Of a DNA stretch of 24,283 nucleotides, positions 14,321-21,829 are shown piece after piece. The stretch's first letter is position 1, and every line of letters starts with the position of its first letter. Made by a program: the position numbers and the translations under genes. Source of the stretch: BS750m-G62 sp046483505. GTDB taxonomy: Bacteria; Planctomycetota; Phycisphaerae; FEN-1346. Where the stretch lies: contig JAWODB010000176.1 in NCBI GenBank assembly GCA_046483505.1, positions 1-24,283 on the forward strand, written 5' to 3'. The notes beneath the pieces are model-generated. The model was not told the DNA's origin and ran no database searches. It was given only the letters and a program-made list of their open reading frames with translations.

Positions 14321-17300
14321 ATGCGCTTGACCATCCCGGCCGCCCTGGCGGCCGCGCTCATCCTGACGGCCGCGACGCCTGCGCCCGCGGCCGCCGGGGA
14401 GAAACACGTCACGCTCTTCACGATCGGCGAGCCCGACGGCGTCGCCGCCGAGTTCGGGTGCACCAAGGGCCTGTGGCACGCGTACGCCAGGACGTATCCG
14501 GAACCGGTCGTCTTCACGGTCGGCACGAGCCCGCTCGCCGCCTGGCCGTACATCCACCCGAGCAACGACGACACGTGGGCGGGCGCCAGGCCCCACACGT
14601 TCACGATTCGCTTCGACGTGGAGCAGGTGCCGGGCCGTCCGCTGCACCTGGTCCTCGGCCTGGCCGACGTCCACGCCCATCCGCCGAAGGTCACCGTCTC
14701 GGTGAACGAGGCGTCCCTTCCCTCGCGGCGGGCGCCCGTCGGCCGGACGGCCGGCGCCGCCCGTCCCGGCGGCTGGCACGGGCCGAAGCACATGGTCTTC
14801 CGCCTGCCGGACGGCGCCGTCCGCGGGGGCGCGAACACGATCCGCATCCGCTGCGAGACGGGCAGTTGGCTCGTCTACGACTACGTCCGCCTCTCGACGG
14901 ACCCGAAACCGGCGGACCTCTCCGGCGCGGTCGATGACCTGCTCCGGGCGGCCCTCGACGGCCCGCTCGCCGACGCCCCGGAGGTCATCCTCGCCGCCCG
15001 TCAGCCGGGCAAGGACGGCCACTGGTACGCCAACTTCAGTTACTACGCGGAGAGCACCGACCGCGTGACCTACGGGCCGGGCGGCAAACTCTACCGCCTC
15101 GACCTCGCCACCGGCCGCCTCCGCACCCTCCTCGACGACCCGAAGGGCGGCGTCCGCGACCCGCAGGTCCACTACGACGGCCGGCGCATCCTCTTCTCGT
15201 ACCGCAAGGGCGACTCGCCGCATTATCATCTCTATACCATTAACGCCGACGGGACGGGCCTCGCGCCACTGACCGACGGCCCGTGGGACGACATCGAACC
15301 CACGTACCTGCCCGACGGCCGCATCCTGTTCGTCTCCAGCCGCTGCAAACGGTGGGTCAACTGCTGGCTCACGCAGGTCGGCACGCTGTACGTGTGCGAC
15401 GCCGACGGCTCCAACCTCCGCATGGTCTCCTCGAACAACGAGCACGACAACACGCCCTGGCCGATGCCCGACGGCACCGTCCTGTACACGCGGTGGGAGT
15501 ACGTCGACCGCAGCCAGGTGCACTACCACCACCTGTGGACGATCAATCCGGACGGCACGGGCCAGATGACGTTCTTCGGCAACCTGCATCCCGGCGTCGT
15601 GATGATCGACGCCAAGCCGATCCCGGGCACGAGTGAGGTGATCTCCATCTTCTCGCCCGGCCACGGGCGGCGCGAGCACGCCGGCCCCGTCACGCTGGTG
15701 GACGCCCGCGCCGGGCCGGACGCCCGGCCGTTCTCGACGCCGATCAGCCGGGGCGCGGATTTCCGCGACCCGTACGCCGTCTCGAAGGATCTGTTCCTCG
15801 TGGCCCGCGGCCAGGACCTGGTGCTGATGGACCGCCGCGGCCGCACGCAGACCGTCTTCACGCTGCCGGAGGCCGACCGCAAGGCGGGCCTCCACCTGCA
15901 CGAGCCGCGCCCGCTGCGCCCCCGGCCGCGCGAGCGCGTCATCCCCGACCGCATCGACCCGTCCGAGCCCACCGGCCGCCTCATGCTCGTGAACGTCACC
16001 CGCGGCCGGAACATGGAGGGCGTGGCGCCCGGCGAGATCAAGCGGCTCTTGGTCCTCGAGACCCTGCCGAAGCCGATCAACTTCACCGGCGGCATGGACC
16101 CCTTGAGTTATGGCGGCACGTTTACGCTGGAGCGTGTCCTCGGCACGGTGCCCGTGGCGGAGGACGGGTCGGCGTACTTCGAGGTCCCCGCGATGCGGAG
16201 CCTGTTCTTCGTCGCCCTGGACGAAAACGACCTCGCCGTCAAGCGCATGCAGTCGTTCGTCACGGTCCAGCCGGGCGAGGTGACCGGCTGCGTCGGCTGC
16301 CACGAGCGGCGGGTGACGCGCCCGCGGCAGGATTTGGTGGCCTCCACGTTCCGCGGGCGGGCGGACCGCGTCGCGCCCGTGGACGGCGCGCCGCGGGTCC
16401 TCGACTTCCCGCGGGACGTGCAGCCCGTCCTCGACCGCCACTGCGTGAAGTGCCACGGCTACGAGGCGACCGACGCCGGCGGGCCGCAGGCGGGCGGCGT
16501 CATCCTGACCGGCGACCGCGGACCCATGTTCAGTCACAGTTACTTCCATCTGACGGTGCGGAAGCAACTCGCCGACGGGCGGAACCGGCCCCGGAGCAAC
16601 TACCCGCCCCGCGCGCTCGGCTCCGGCGCCGCCCCCCTCATGAAGAAGGTGGACCCGGAGGCGTTCCGCCTCCAGCCGCATCACGGCGTGACGGTGGGCG
16701 ACGCCGACCGGCGCATCGTCCGTCTCTGGCTGGATACCGGCGCGGCCTATCCCGGCACGTACGCGGCCCTCGGGACCGGTATGATCGGCGGGTATGCGCA
16801 GAACCGTCTCGATACGTCCGACCGGAAGTGGCCGGAGACGAAGGCCGCCGCCGAGGTCCTCCGCCGGCGCTGCGGTGCCTGTCACACGAAGAACGAGCGG
16901 CCGCTGCCGCAGGCCCTCTCCGACGAGATCGGCATCTCGTTCTGGAAGATGAGCCTCGACGACAAGCGCCTGCAATTCAGCCGGCACCGGGTCTTCAACC
17001 TGACGCGGCCGGCGCAGTCGCTCATCCTGCTGGCGCCGCTGGCGAAATCCGCCGGCGGCTATCAGACGTGTGTGGTGCGTGAGGGCGATGCCAAGGGGCA
17101 GCCCGTGTTCGCCGACACGGACGATCCCGGTTACCGCAAACTGCTGGCTCTCTGCCGCAGGGGCAAGGAGCGGCTGGAGGAGATCAAACGGTTCGACATG
17201 CCGGGCTTCCGCCCGCGCCACGCCTACCTCCGCGAGATGGCCCGCTACGGCGTCCTGCCCACGGCCGCCCCGCCCGGCCCGGTGAACCCGTACGCCCTGG

Positions 17301-17347
17301 ACCGGACGTACTGGGACTCGTTCACGTACGAGCCGTCGGCGGAGTAA
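14321..17347 (+). CDS. Secreted PD40 beta-propeller / HzsA-related protein with three CxxCH motifs
   Basis: This 1008-residue protein has a signal peptide (about 1-26, Ala-rich). Residues about 28-200 form a carbohydrate-binding-like sandwich (FTIGEPDGVAAEFG, WAGARPHTFTIRFDVEQVPG, NTIRIRCETGSWLVYDYV) like the C-terminal domain of rhamnogalacturonan lyases. TolB/PD40 propeller blades follow (KLYRLDLATGRLRTLLDD, HLYTINADGTGLAPLTDGPWDDIEPTYLPDGRILFVSS, LWTINPDGTGQMTFFG). The C-terminal third has three haem c-type motifs: CVGCH at 657, CVKCH at 708 and CGACH at 851. The propeller-to-CxxCH order resembles the HzsA-related family common in planctomycetes; these are paralogues and not evidence of anammox. 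An electron-transfer or haem-linked role on the outer side is inferred. AGAGGGG about eight bases upstream supports the start. Confidence 0.8.
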   Translation: MRLTIPAALAAALILTAATPAPAAAGEKHVTLFTIGEPDGVAAEFGCTKGLWHAYARTYPEPVVFTVGTSPLAAWPYIHPSNDDTWAGARPHTFTIRFDVEQVPGRPLHLVLGLADVHAHPPKVTVSVNEASLPSRRAPVGRTAGAARPGGWHGPKHMVFRLPDGAVRGGANTIRIRCETGSWLVYDYVRLSTDPKPADLSGAVDDLLRAALDGPLADAPEVILAARQPGKDGHWYANFSYYAESTDRVTYGPGGKLYRLDLATGRLRTLLDDPKGGVRDPQVHYDGRRILFSYRKGDSPHYHLYTINADGTGLAPLTDGPWDDIEPTYLPDGRILFVSSRCKRWVNCWLTQVGTLYVCDADGSNLRMVSSNNEHDNTPWPMPDGTVLYTRWEYVDRSQVHYHHLWTINPDGTGQMTFFGNLHPGVVMIDAKPIPGTSEVISIFSPGHGRREHAGPVTLVDARAGPDARPFSTPISRGADFRDPYAVSKDLFLVARGQDLVLMDRRGRTQTVFTLPEADRKAGLHLHEPRPLRPRPRERVIPDRIDPSEPTGRLMLVNVTRGRNMEGVAPGEIKRLLVLETLPKPINFTGGMDPLSYGGTFTLERVLGTVPVAEDGSAYFEVPAMRSLFFVALDENDLAVKRMQSFVTVQPGEVTGCVGCHERRVTRPRQDLVASTFRGRADRVAPVDGAPRVLDFPRDVQPVLDRHCVKCHGYEATDAGGPQAGGVILTGDRGPMFSHSYFHLTVRKQLADGRNRPRSNYPPRALGSGAAPLMKKVDPEAFRLQPHHGVTVGDADRRIVRLWLDTGAAYPGTYAALGTGMIGGYAQNRLDTSDRKWPETKAAAEVLRRRCGACHTKNERPLPQALSDEIGISFWKMSLDDKRLQFSRHRVFNLTRPAQSLILLAPLAKSAGGYQTCVVREGDAKGQPVFADTDDPGYRKLLALCRRGKERLEEIKRFDMPGFRPRHAYLREMARYGVLPTAAPPGPVNPYALDRTYWDSFTYEPSAE

Positions 17348-17354
17348 CGCGCCT

Positions 17355-17440
17355 GTTGAGCCGGCGACGGCACGTCGCCGGTCGTTGGCGCGGCGGTGTG
17401 TGTTCGCGTGCTCGCGGCGACCTGCGGTCGCCGGCTCAAC
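17355..17440 (+). repeat. REPIN (family 1), full 86-bp copy
   Basis: GTTGAGCC to GGCTCAAC, left hairpin GGCGAC-ggcac-GTCGCC, right hairpin GCGACC-tgc-GGTCGC. It starts eight bases after the PD40 stop and is nearly identical to 18860-18945, including the TGTTCGCGTGCTCGCGGCG spacer. Confidence 0.92.
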
Positions 17441-17452
17441 GTTCGCGCGAAA

Positions 17453-17534
17453 GCGCGGCGGGTGCGGAGACCCGCCGCGCTTGGCGCGTCGTGCCAAACA
17501 GGGGCGGAGGCGCGCCGCCCCAGCGCGCCTCCGC
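17453..17534. repeat. Family 2 hairpin and a separate long stem-loop between convergent genes
   Basis: 17453-17480 is a family 2 hairpin in the GCGGAG-loop orientation. 17504-17515 and 17523-17534 form a 12-bp stem (GCGGAGGCGCGC with its inverse) and a seven-base loop. The pair lies between the ends of the PD40 and PEP-CTERM genes and may serve as a bidirectional terminator, though there is no T-tract. Confidence 0.6.
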
Positions 17535-17614
17535 GGGTCAGCCTGCGGGGACGACGACGTTCCACCATCGGTCGCCGCGCGTCCCCCGTGCTGCGGATGC
17601 GGCCCGTTATCGAA

Positions 17615-18478
17615 TCAGCCGCGCCGCCCGCGCCGGCGCGTCCACCACGTCAGCGCCACGCCGCACGCCAGCATCGCGACCGTCGCCGGTTCCGGCACGT
17701 GGGGCTCGTCGCTGCCCTCGACGCGGATCACGTCGTTGCCGCAGCCCCACGCCACCTGCGCGAGCCAGTCCTCCGGCGCCTCGCTGAGCCCCAGGATGGC
17801 CGGGTCAAAGGTGTACAGAAGCAGATGCGTGGCGTCCTCCACGCCGCCGTAATCGAAGATGTCCGTCTGCACGCCGGCGGTGCCGAGCAGTTGGCCGGGG
17901 TCGATGTCGCCCGAGACGGCGAAGCCGCCCATGATGTCCGGGATGGTGGCGTCCGGGCCGTAATCGTTCGGACGCAGCCGCCCGTCGCCCCGGTAACTGC
18001 GCGAATGGACCTGGAGGCCGGTCACGTCGCCGGTGCCGTCCAGGCGGTACACGGAGCCGGCCGCCAGGCCCTCCTGCACGTCGGAGGTCACGATGCCGAA
18101 CGTCCGGCCGTCGAGCGTCAGCATCAGGTCGCCCAGGTACCACGTGTTGCCGACGGCGTTGGCGGACGGGTCATTGCTCGCGACGAGGAGCACGTCGACG
18201 GATGTTTCGCCGGGGCGGACGTACAGTTCCTCGAGGTCGAATCCCTCGCCCGTGGACCCGCCGGGGCTCGGCCGGTATCCCACGCTCGGGTAGTTGATGG
18301 GCGCGTAGTCGTTCGCGATGGTCCTCCACACGCCGTCGTCGTACGCGCTGGCTTGGTTCGGTTGGGTGAACGGCGTCACGCCCCAGCCGATGACCTGCCC
18401 GCTGCCGTCGACCAGTCCGGCCACGGCGGCGCCGGCCAACAGGTGAATCGTGACAGCCACTGCGAGCGTTCTGCGCAT
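17615..18478 (-). CDS. PEP-CTERM sorting domain protein
   Basis: This 287-residue exported protein has a signal peptide (MRRTLAVAVTIHLLAGAAVAG). The C-terminus is a textbook PEP-CTERM tail: VPEPATVAMLAC (Pro-Glu-Pro at 262-264), a short hydrophobic helix ending TWW, then an Arg-rich end. Such tails are cut and anchored by exosortase. The middle is beta-rich with no cysteine cluster and resembles uncharacterised planctomycete PEP-CTERM proteins (for example YVRPGETSVDVLLVASND, TWYLGDLMLTLDGRTFGIVTSD). Function is unknown; a surface or exopolysaccharide-linked role is inferred from the sorting signal. GAAGGAGG five bases before the ATG fixes the start. It converges on the PD40 gene. Confidence 0.88.
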   Translation of the reverse strand: MRRTLAVAVTIHLLAGAAVAGLVDGSGQVIGWGVTPFTQPNQASAYDDGVWRTIANDYAPINYPSVGYRPSPGGSTGEGFDLEELYVRPGETSVDVLLVASNDPSANAVGNTWYLGDLMLTLDGRTFGIVTSDVQEGLAAGSVYRLDGTGDVTGLQVHSRSYRGDGRLRPNDYGPDATIPDIMGGFAVSGDIDPGQLLGTAGVQTDIFDYGGVEDATHLLLYTFDPAILGLSEAPEDWLAQVAWGCGNDVIRVEGSDEPHVPEPATVAMLACGVALTWWTRRRGRRG

Positions 18479-18859
18479 GCTTGCCTCCTTCAAAGGGCAC
18501 GGGGGGCCGGTCGTCGACCCGTTGTCGGATTCTCGTCCGGGGCGTGCGCGTAGGGGAAGGCCGCCGACCGGCGGCCGTTGCGGTCCGTGTAACAGCCTAA
18601 CGGGAAAGGGCGGGTCGTCAAACCGGCCGGCGAGGGCGGGGGGCGGGCGAGGGACGCAGGTCCGCCGTGCCGCCGCGAAATGCCCCTTCCTGGGCCGCAA
18701 ACGGGGTTCCGGCGCGCTTCCGACGCCGCACCCCGCCCCCGGATTCACCACCGACGCCGTGCGCGCACCGCCCCGAAATCGCGCGAAAAAGTCCGTGCCG
18801 CGCCCGCAGCGCCGCGGTACAGTGAGAGGCCGCACATGCCGCGCTTCGCTATGCAACCC
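18479..18859. other. Gene-free stretch upstream of the PEP-CTERM gene
   Basis: About 380 bases hold the minus-strand promoter candidate (18594-18621) and a leader of roughly 110 bases. Beyond that I see no convincing coding frame. A plus-strand TACAGT near 18820 followed by ATG at 18837 opens a frame that runs directly into REPIN sequence and is not protein-like. Confidence 0.6.
18594..18621 (-). promoter_or_regulatory. Possible promoter of the PEP-CTERM gene
   Basis: Reading the minus strand, TTGACG (18621-18616), a 16-base spacer, and TAGGCT (18599-18594). It would give a leader of about 110 bases before the ATG at 18478. Confidence 0.45.
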
Positions 18860-18945
18860 GTTGAGCCGGCGACGGCACGTCGCCGGTTGTTGGCGCGGCG
18901 GTGCGTGTTCGCGTGCTCGCGGCGACCTACGGTCGCCGGCTCAAC
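18860..18945 (+). repeat. REPIN (family 1), full 86-bp copy
   Basis: GTTGAGCC to GGCTCAAC. The right hairpin loop is tac instead of tgc. It lies about 100 bases beyond the 3' end of the RAYT gene. Confidence 0.92.
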
Positions 18946-18987
18946 GGGCGGGCGATGCGCATGTCGCACGGGTATTACACGCGCGCC

Positions 18988-19022
18988 GTTGAGCCGGCGA
19001 CGGCACGTCGCCGGTCGTTTGT
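18988..19022 (+). repeat. Family 1 half-element at the 3' side of the RAYT gene
   Basis: GTTGAGCC followed by hairpin GGCGAC-ggcac-GTCGCC and TCGTTTGTCGTT. The right half is absent; the sequence passes into the RAYT stop codon at 19042 about 20 bases later. Confidence 0.85.
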
Positions 19023-19041
19023 CGTTCGGGTGCCGGCGACG

Positions 19042-19599
19042 TCACCACGCGCTGTCGGGCAGGGGTTGGACGAAGTCCCAGTGCTGCGGGGGCAGCCTCG
19101 CCGCAGGCGGGTTGGCCTCCACATACTCGATCGCAGCCTGCACGGCCAACCAATCGTTGAGGAACCCGTTCCATCCCGAACCTTGAGACCAGGGGCTCCG
19201 GTCGAGGCCCAGGGCGTGCGTCGCGGCGCCCTTCAATTGTCCCACCGCGTACTCAATGCGGTACTTCGAGCGCAGCAGCACCAAGTGCACGTGGTCGTTC
19301 ATGATGGCGCACGCCGCCGACCGCAATCCCAGCCGCCCGATGGTTTCGCCAAAGGCTCGCGCCACGAGCGGGCGCGTGGTCGTGGTGATGAAATAGGGCG
19401 GGTGTTTCAGGTTGGGCCGCGCAGCCGTCCAGAAGCGGCTGAGCGTGGCGCGGTCCGGTTGGGGCGACTGGCGGCCGTACTGCGGCTCGGCCAACTGCCG
19501 AAGTTCTGCCCGGTACACCTGTTTCGAGTACGAGCCTCGCGGGTCGTTCGGCAGCCAGGTGCCGTAGGTCGTGAAGATGGAGTGGTACGCGATGACCAT
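19042..19599 (-). CDS. REP-associated tyrosine transposase (RAYT, Y1 HUH family)
   Basis: This 185-residue protein is a Y1-type HUH single-strand DNA transposase. The HUH motif is His103-Val-His105 in MNDHVHLVL, and the likely nucleophile is Tyr159 in IEYVEANP, both at the usual positions. The N-terminus VIAYHSIFTTYGTWLPNDPRG is characteristic of the branch found in planctomycetes and relatives. RAYTs nick and join REP palindromes as single strands and are normally single-copy housekeeping-like genes, not insertion sequences. Here the gene has family 1 elements on both sides: a half-element about 20 bases past its stop and a REPIN array starting 18 bases before its start codon. A GGGGGG run just upstream of the ATG may act as ribosome-binding site. 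The longer frame upstream translates REPIN DNA. Confidence 0.9.
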   Translation of the reverse strand: MVIAYHSIFTTYGTWLPNDPRGSYSKQVYRAELRQLAEPQYGRQSPQPDRATLSRFWTAARPNLKHPPYFITTTTRPLVARAFGETIGRLGLRSAACAIMNDHVHLVLLRSKYRIEYAVGQLKGAATHALGLDRSPWSQGSGWNGFLNDWLAVQAAIEYVEANPPAARLPPQHWDFVQPLPDSAW

Positions 19600-19616
19600 G
19601 GCACCCCCCCGCCTGC

Positions 19617-19710
19617 GTTGAGCCGGCGACGGCACGTCGCCGGTTGTTTGTCGTTGGCGCGCCGGCAGGTGTTCGTGCGATCGGCGGCGACCTACGGTCG
19701 CCGGCTCAAC
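19617..19710 (+). repeat. REPIN (family 1), full 94-bp copy, array unit 1
   Basis: GTTGAGCC to GGCTCAAC, hairpins GGCGAC-ggcac-GTCGCC and GCGACC-tac-GGTCGC. The middle differs from other copies (GCGCGCCGGCAGGTGTTCGT). It lies directly upstream of the RAYT start. Confidence 0.92.
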
Positions 19711-19753
19711 GGGCGATTCGCACGCGGTTTGCCTGAGCGTATCGCCTTGTGCT

Positions 19754-19846
19754 GTTGAGCCGGCGACGGTACGTCGCCGGTCGTACGTTGTTGGCGCGGC
19801 GGTGCGTGTTCGCGTGCTCGCGGCGACCTTCGGTCGCCGGCTCAAC
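19754..19846 (+). repeat. REPIN (family 1), full 93-bp copy, array unit 2
   Basis: GTTGAGCC to GGCTCAAC, left loop ggtac, right loop ttc. It is followed by the same 39-base spacer (starting GGGCGATTCGCACGCGG) that precedes it at 19711-19749. Confidence 0.92.
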
Positions 19847-19889
19847 GGGCGATTCGCACGCGGTTTGCCTGAGCGTATCGCCTTGCGCC

Positions 19890-19921
19890 GTTGAGCCGGC
19901 GACGGCACGTCGCCGGTCGTT
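19890..19921 (+). repeat. Family 1 half-element, array unit 3
   Basis: GTTGAGCC and the left hairpin GGCGAC-ggcac-GTCGCC, ending in GGTCGTTCG just before the fucI stop codon. It starts 136 bases after unit 2, continuing the tandem period. Units 1-3 fill the 327-base gap between the RAYT start and fucI; no other gene is present. Confidence 0.9.
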
Positions 19922-19926
19922 CGCCT

Positions 19927-21642
19927 TTACCGCCCCGCGAGGCGGACCTTCGTCGCATTCTCCCCGCCGTTGAGGTGGTAGAGCAGGGGCAGCGGCCGGT
20001 CGGTGCCCTCGAGAAAATCGGGCCGGGCCTGCCACGGGGCCACGCTCAGCACGTTCGCCAGATCCATCCAGTGCTCCAGCCGCGCGGGCGCAAGGTCCCA
20101 CGTCATATGGAAATGGTTCGCCGGGGCGAACTGCTTGTACTCCGGCATCGAGGCGTACGTCGGCACGACCCACGTGTGCGGCCAGGTGGGGGTCGAGGTG
20201 TTCGCGACGGCCTTCGCGAGGTCCGCCGGCAGGTCCACGGTCTCGGCCTCGTCCCAGATGAGGCTGAAGCACCCGCTGACGGTGCTGTACGCCATGCGGG
20301 CGGCGATCCCCTCGATGCCGCCCGGCGAGATGAACGTGACGCTGTTCCCCCCGCCGGGGAAATAGTAGAGTTCCGCCCCAGGCATGGTCACATTCTTGAG
20401 GCAGTCCTCGGGGGAATCGCCGGGCCGGCCCGCCCAGTCGAGGCTGGCCGAGCCCGAGTTATCGCCGTCCACCAGGCCGCGCGCGGCCCAGAGTTCCTCG
20501 CCCGTGTACGCGACGCCGAGCGAATCGGCCAGCCGCCGGATCTCCCACGGTTCCCACACCTTCCGGAAATCCATGAAGAGCGGCGGGTGCCCGCCCGAGA
20601 GCCATGTCATGACGAGCATCGTCAGCAGCCCCTGCACGTCGGCCTCGGTGGCGAACGGGACGGGTGCCTTCGGCCCGCGATGGTCGAACGTGGAGTTGAA
20701 GAGGCTCTCGGCGGCGTCGCAGATGGGCAGCGGCAGCCCGCGCCGGTCGGAGCCCCACTCCAACTGGTTCATGAACCCGCCGCCGACGGCGTCCACCTCG
20801 TCCAGCAGATCGCGCATGATGAGGTACATCGCCAGGCCGCGCTCGAACTTCTCGCTCGCCCCGTCCTGCGAGAGGTCGAGCCGCTCGCCAAGCGACGCAT
20901 CGACCCATTTGCGAAGGTCGCGCAGTTCCTGCTTGTCGTACGCCTCCTTCTGAAGCATGTCGGCCAGCAGTTTCATGTCCAGCCGCGCGATCTCGAGGCC
21001 CAGCGCCTGCCGCGTCGCCAGCACGTGCGCGAGCGCCGTCTCCATGCCCATCGAATCGTGACCGAAGACGACGACCCGCCGGCCCACGAGGCCCGCCCGC
21101 GTCAGGGCCGCGTAGCACCAGTCGACGAGGGCGGCGACGGTGGTGTCGGCGATCTCCGGCTCGGCCCCCGTATCGGACCACGTGCCCACGTTCAGGGCCG
21201 CCAGCCGCCCCATCTGCGCGAGGGCCCCGTTCAACGCGTGGGCGTACACCACGCCGGGCTTCGGCCCCGAGTTGCCGCACGTGATGTTCAGCGGCACGTC
21301 GTCCGGGAAGTGCGAGAGCAGGCTGATGGTCGTGAGTTGCGGGAACGCCCACGTGTCCGGCACGCAGACGAGTGCCTGGACACCGGCCGCCTGGAACTGC
21401 CGGGCCACGCGGTCGGCCTGCGGTTCGCCGTCGATGAGGAGGTCGGAGTAGACGACGTCCACGGGCGACCCGTCCGGCATTCGGACCGCCTCGGCGATGC
21501 GGTCGGCCACCATCCGGACGATGTTGGCGGCCCGGACGCGGGCCTCCTCGTCGATCCGCGGGTCGCACGGGGCGAAGACGCCGAACGTCACGGTCCCGCC
21601 GGGGCGGGCGTCGGAATCGTCGAGCCGTCGGGCTTCGGGCAT
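19927..21642 (-). CDS. fucI: L-fucose isomerase family protein
   Basis: This 571-residue protein resembles L-fucose isomerase, which converts L-fucose to L-fuculose with a divalent metal (E. coli FucI is 591 residues). Candidate metal and catalytic residues are Glu333 (FATEADVQG), Asp358 (PLFMDFRKVWEPW) and His510/His512 (FAPANHFHMTW), spaced as in FucI (Glu337, Asp361, His528). Other family-like segments are ALVCVPDTWAFPQL, VPLNITCGNSGPKPG, RRVVVFGHDSMGM and SGCFSLIWDEAE. The related L-arabinose isomerase group is the alternative; the aldolase gene next door favours fucose or a similar deoxy sugar. GAGGAG six bases before the ATG fixes the start. It lies 187 bases downstream of the aldolase, with an interrupted REPIN between them. 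Confidence 0.85.
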   Translation of the reverse strand: MPEARRLDDSDARPGGTVTFGVFAPCDPRIDEEARVRAANIVRMVADRIAEAVRMPDGSPVDVVYSDLLIDGEPQADRVARQFQAAGVQALVCVPDTWAFPQLTTISLLSHFPDDVPLNITCGNSGPKPGVVYAHALNGALAQMGRLAALNVGTWSDTGAEPEIADTTVAALVDWCYAALTRAGLVGRRVVVFGHDSMGMETALAHVLATRQALGLEIARLDMKLLADMLQKEAYDKQELRDLRKWVDASLGERLDLSQDGASEKFERGLAMYLIMRDLLDEVDAVGGGFMNQLEWGSDRRGLPLPICDAAESLFNSTFDHRGPKAPVPFATEADVQGLLTMLVMTWLSGGHPPLFMDFRKVWEPWEIRRLADSLGVAYTGEELWAARGLVDGDNSGSASLDWAGRPGDSPEDCLKNVTMPGAELYYFPGGGNSVTFISPGGIEGIAARMAYSTVSGCFSLIWDEAETVDLPADLAKAVANTSTPTWPHTWVVPTYASMPEYKQFAPANHFHMTWDLAPARLEHWMDLANVLSVAPWQARPDFLEGTDRPLPLLYHLNGGENATKVRLAGR

Positions 21643-21672
21643 GGTAAACTCCTCTTCGTTGCGTCGTTTTGT

Positions 21673-21793
21673 GTTGAGCCGCCGACGGTACGTCGGCGGT
21701 CGTTCGCGCGTTGAAAGCACTTCAGCGCGGTGGGTCTCCGCACCCACCGCGCGCCTCCTGCGTATCGCGTCGACCTTCGGTCGACGGCTCAAC
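21673..21793 (+). repeat. REPIN (family 1) with a family 2 hairpin nested inside
   Basis: GTTGAGCC to GGCTCAAC over 121 bp. The left stem is changed to GCCGACGGTACGTCGGC and the right to GTCGACC-ttc-GGTCGAC, both still fully paired. A perfect family 2 hairpin (21725-21752) sits between the two, as at 3776-3904. The element separates fucA from fucI. Confidence 0.88.
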
Positions 21794-21829
21794 GGAGGCA
21801 CGTGCAAACGCGTGTCGTAGGGCTTCCCC

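Noticed and set aside
14321..17347. Evidence of anammox (hydrazine synthase alpha subunit)
   Set aside because: The protein is only HzsA-related in architecture, carries a carbohydrate-binding-like domain, and has no HzsB/HzsC partner in the window. Such paralogues are widespread in non-anammox planctomycetes.
13739..17497. A 1252-codon open frame on the minus strand
   Set aside because: It is the antisense shadow of the PD40/CxxCH gene and part of the DUF4038 gene, caused by high G+C. The plus-strand proteins have signal peptides, ribosome-binding sites and recognisable domains; the minus frame has none.
19042..19599. The transposase gene as part of an IS200/IS605 insertion sequence
   Set aside because: There is no TnpB or IscB partner and no IS ends. 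The gene is flanked by multi-copy REP palindromes, and its N-terminus and length match the RAYT branch.
19617..19921. Regularly spaced repeats that might be a CRISPR array
   Set aside because: The repeated units are about 93-bp two-hairpin elements with an identical 39-base spacer copied between them. CRISPR spacers differ from each other, repeats are shorter, and no cas gene is present.
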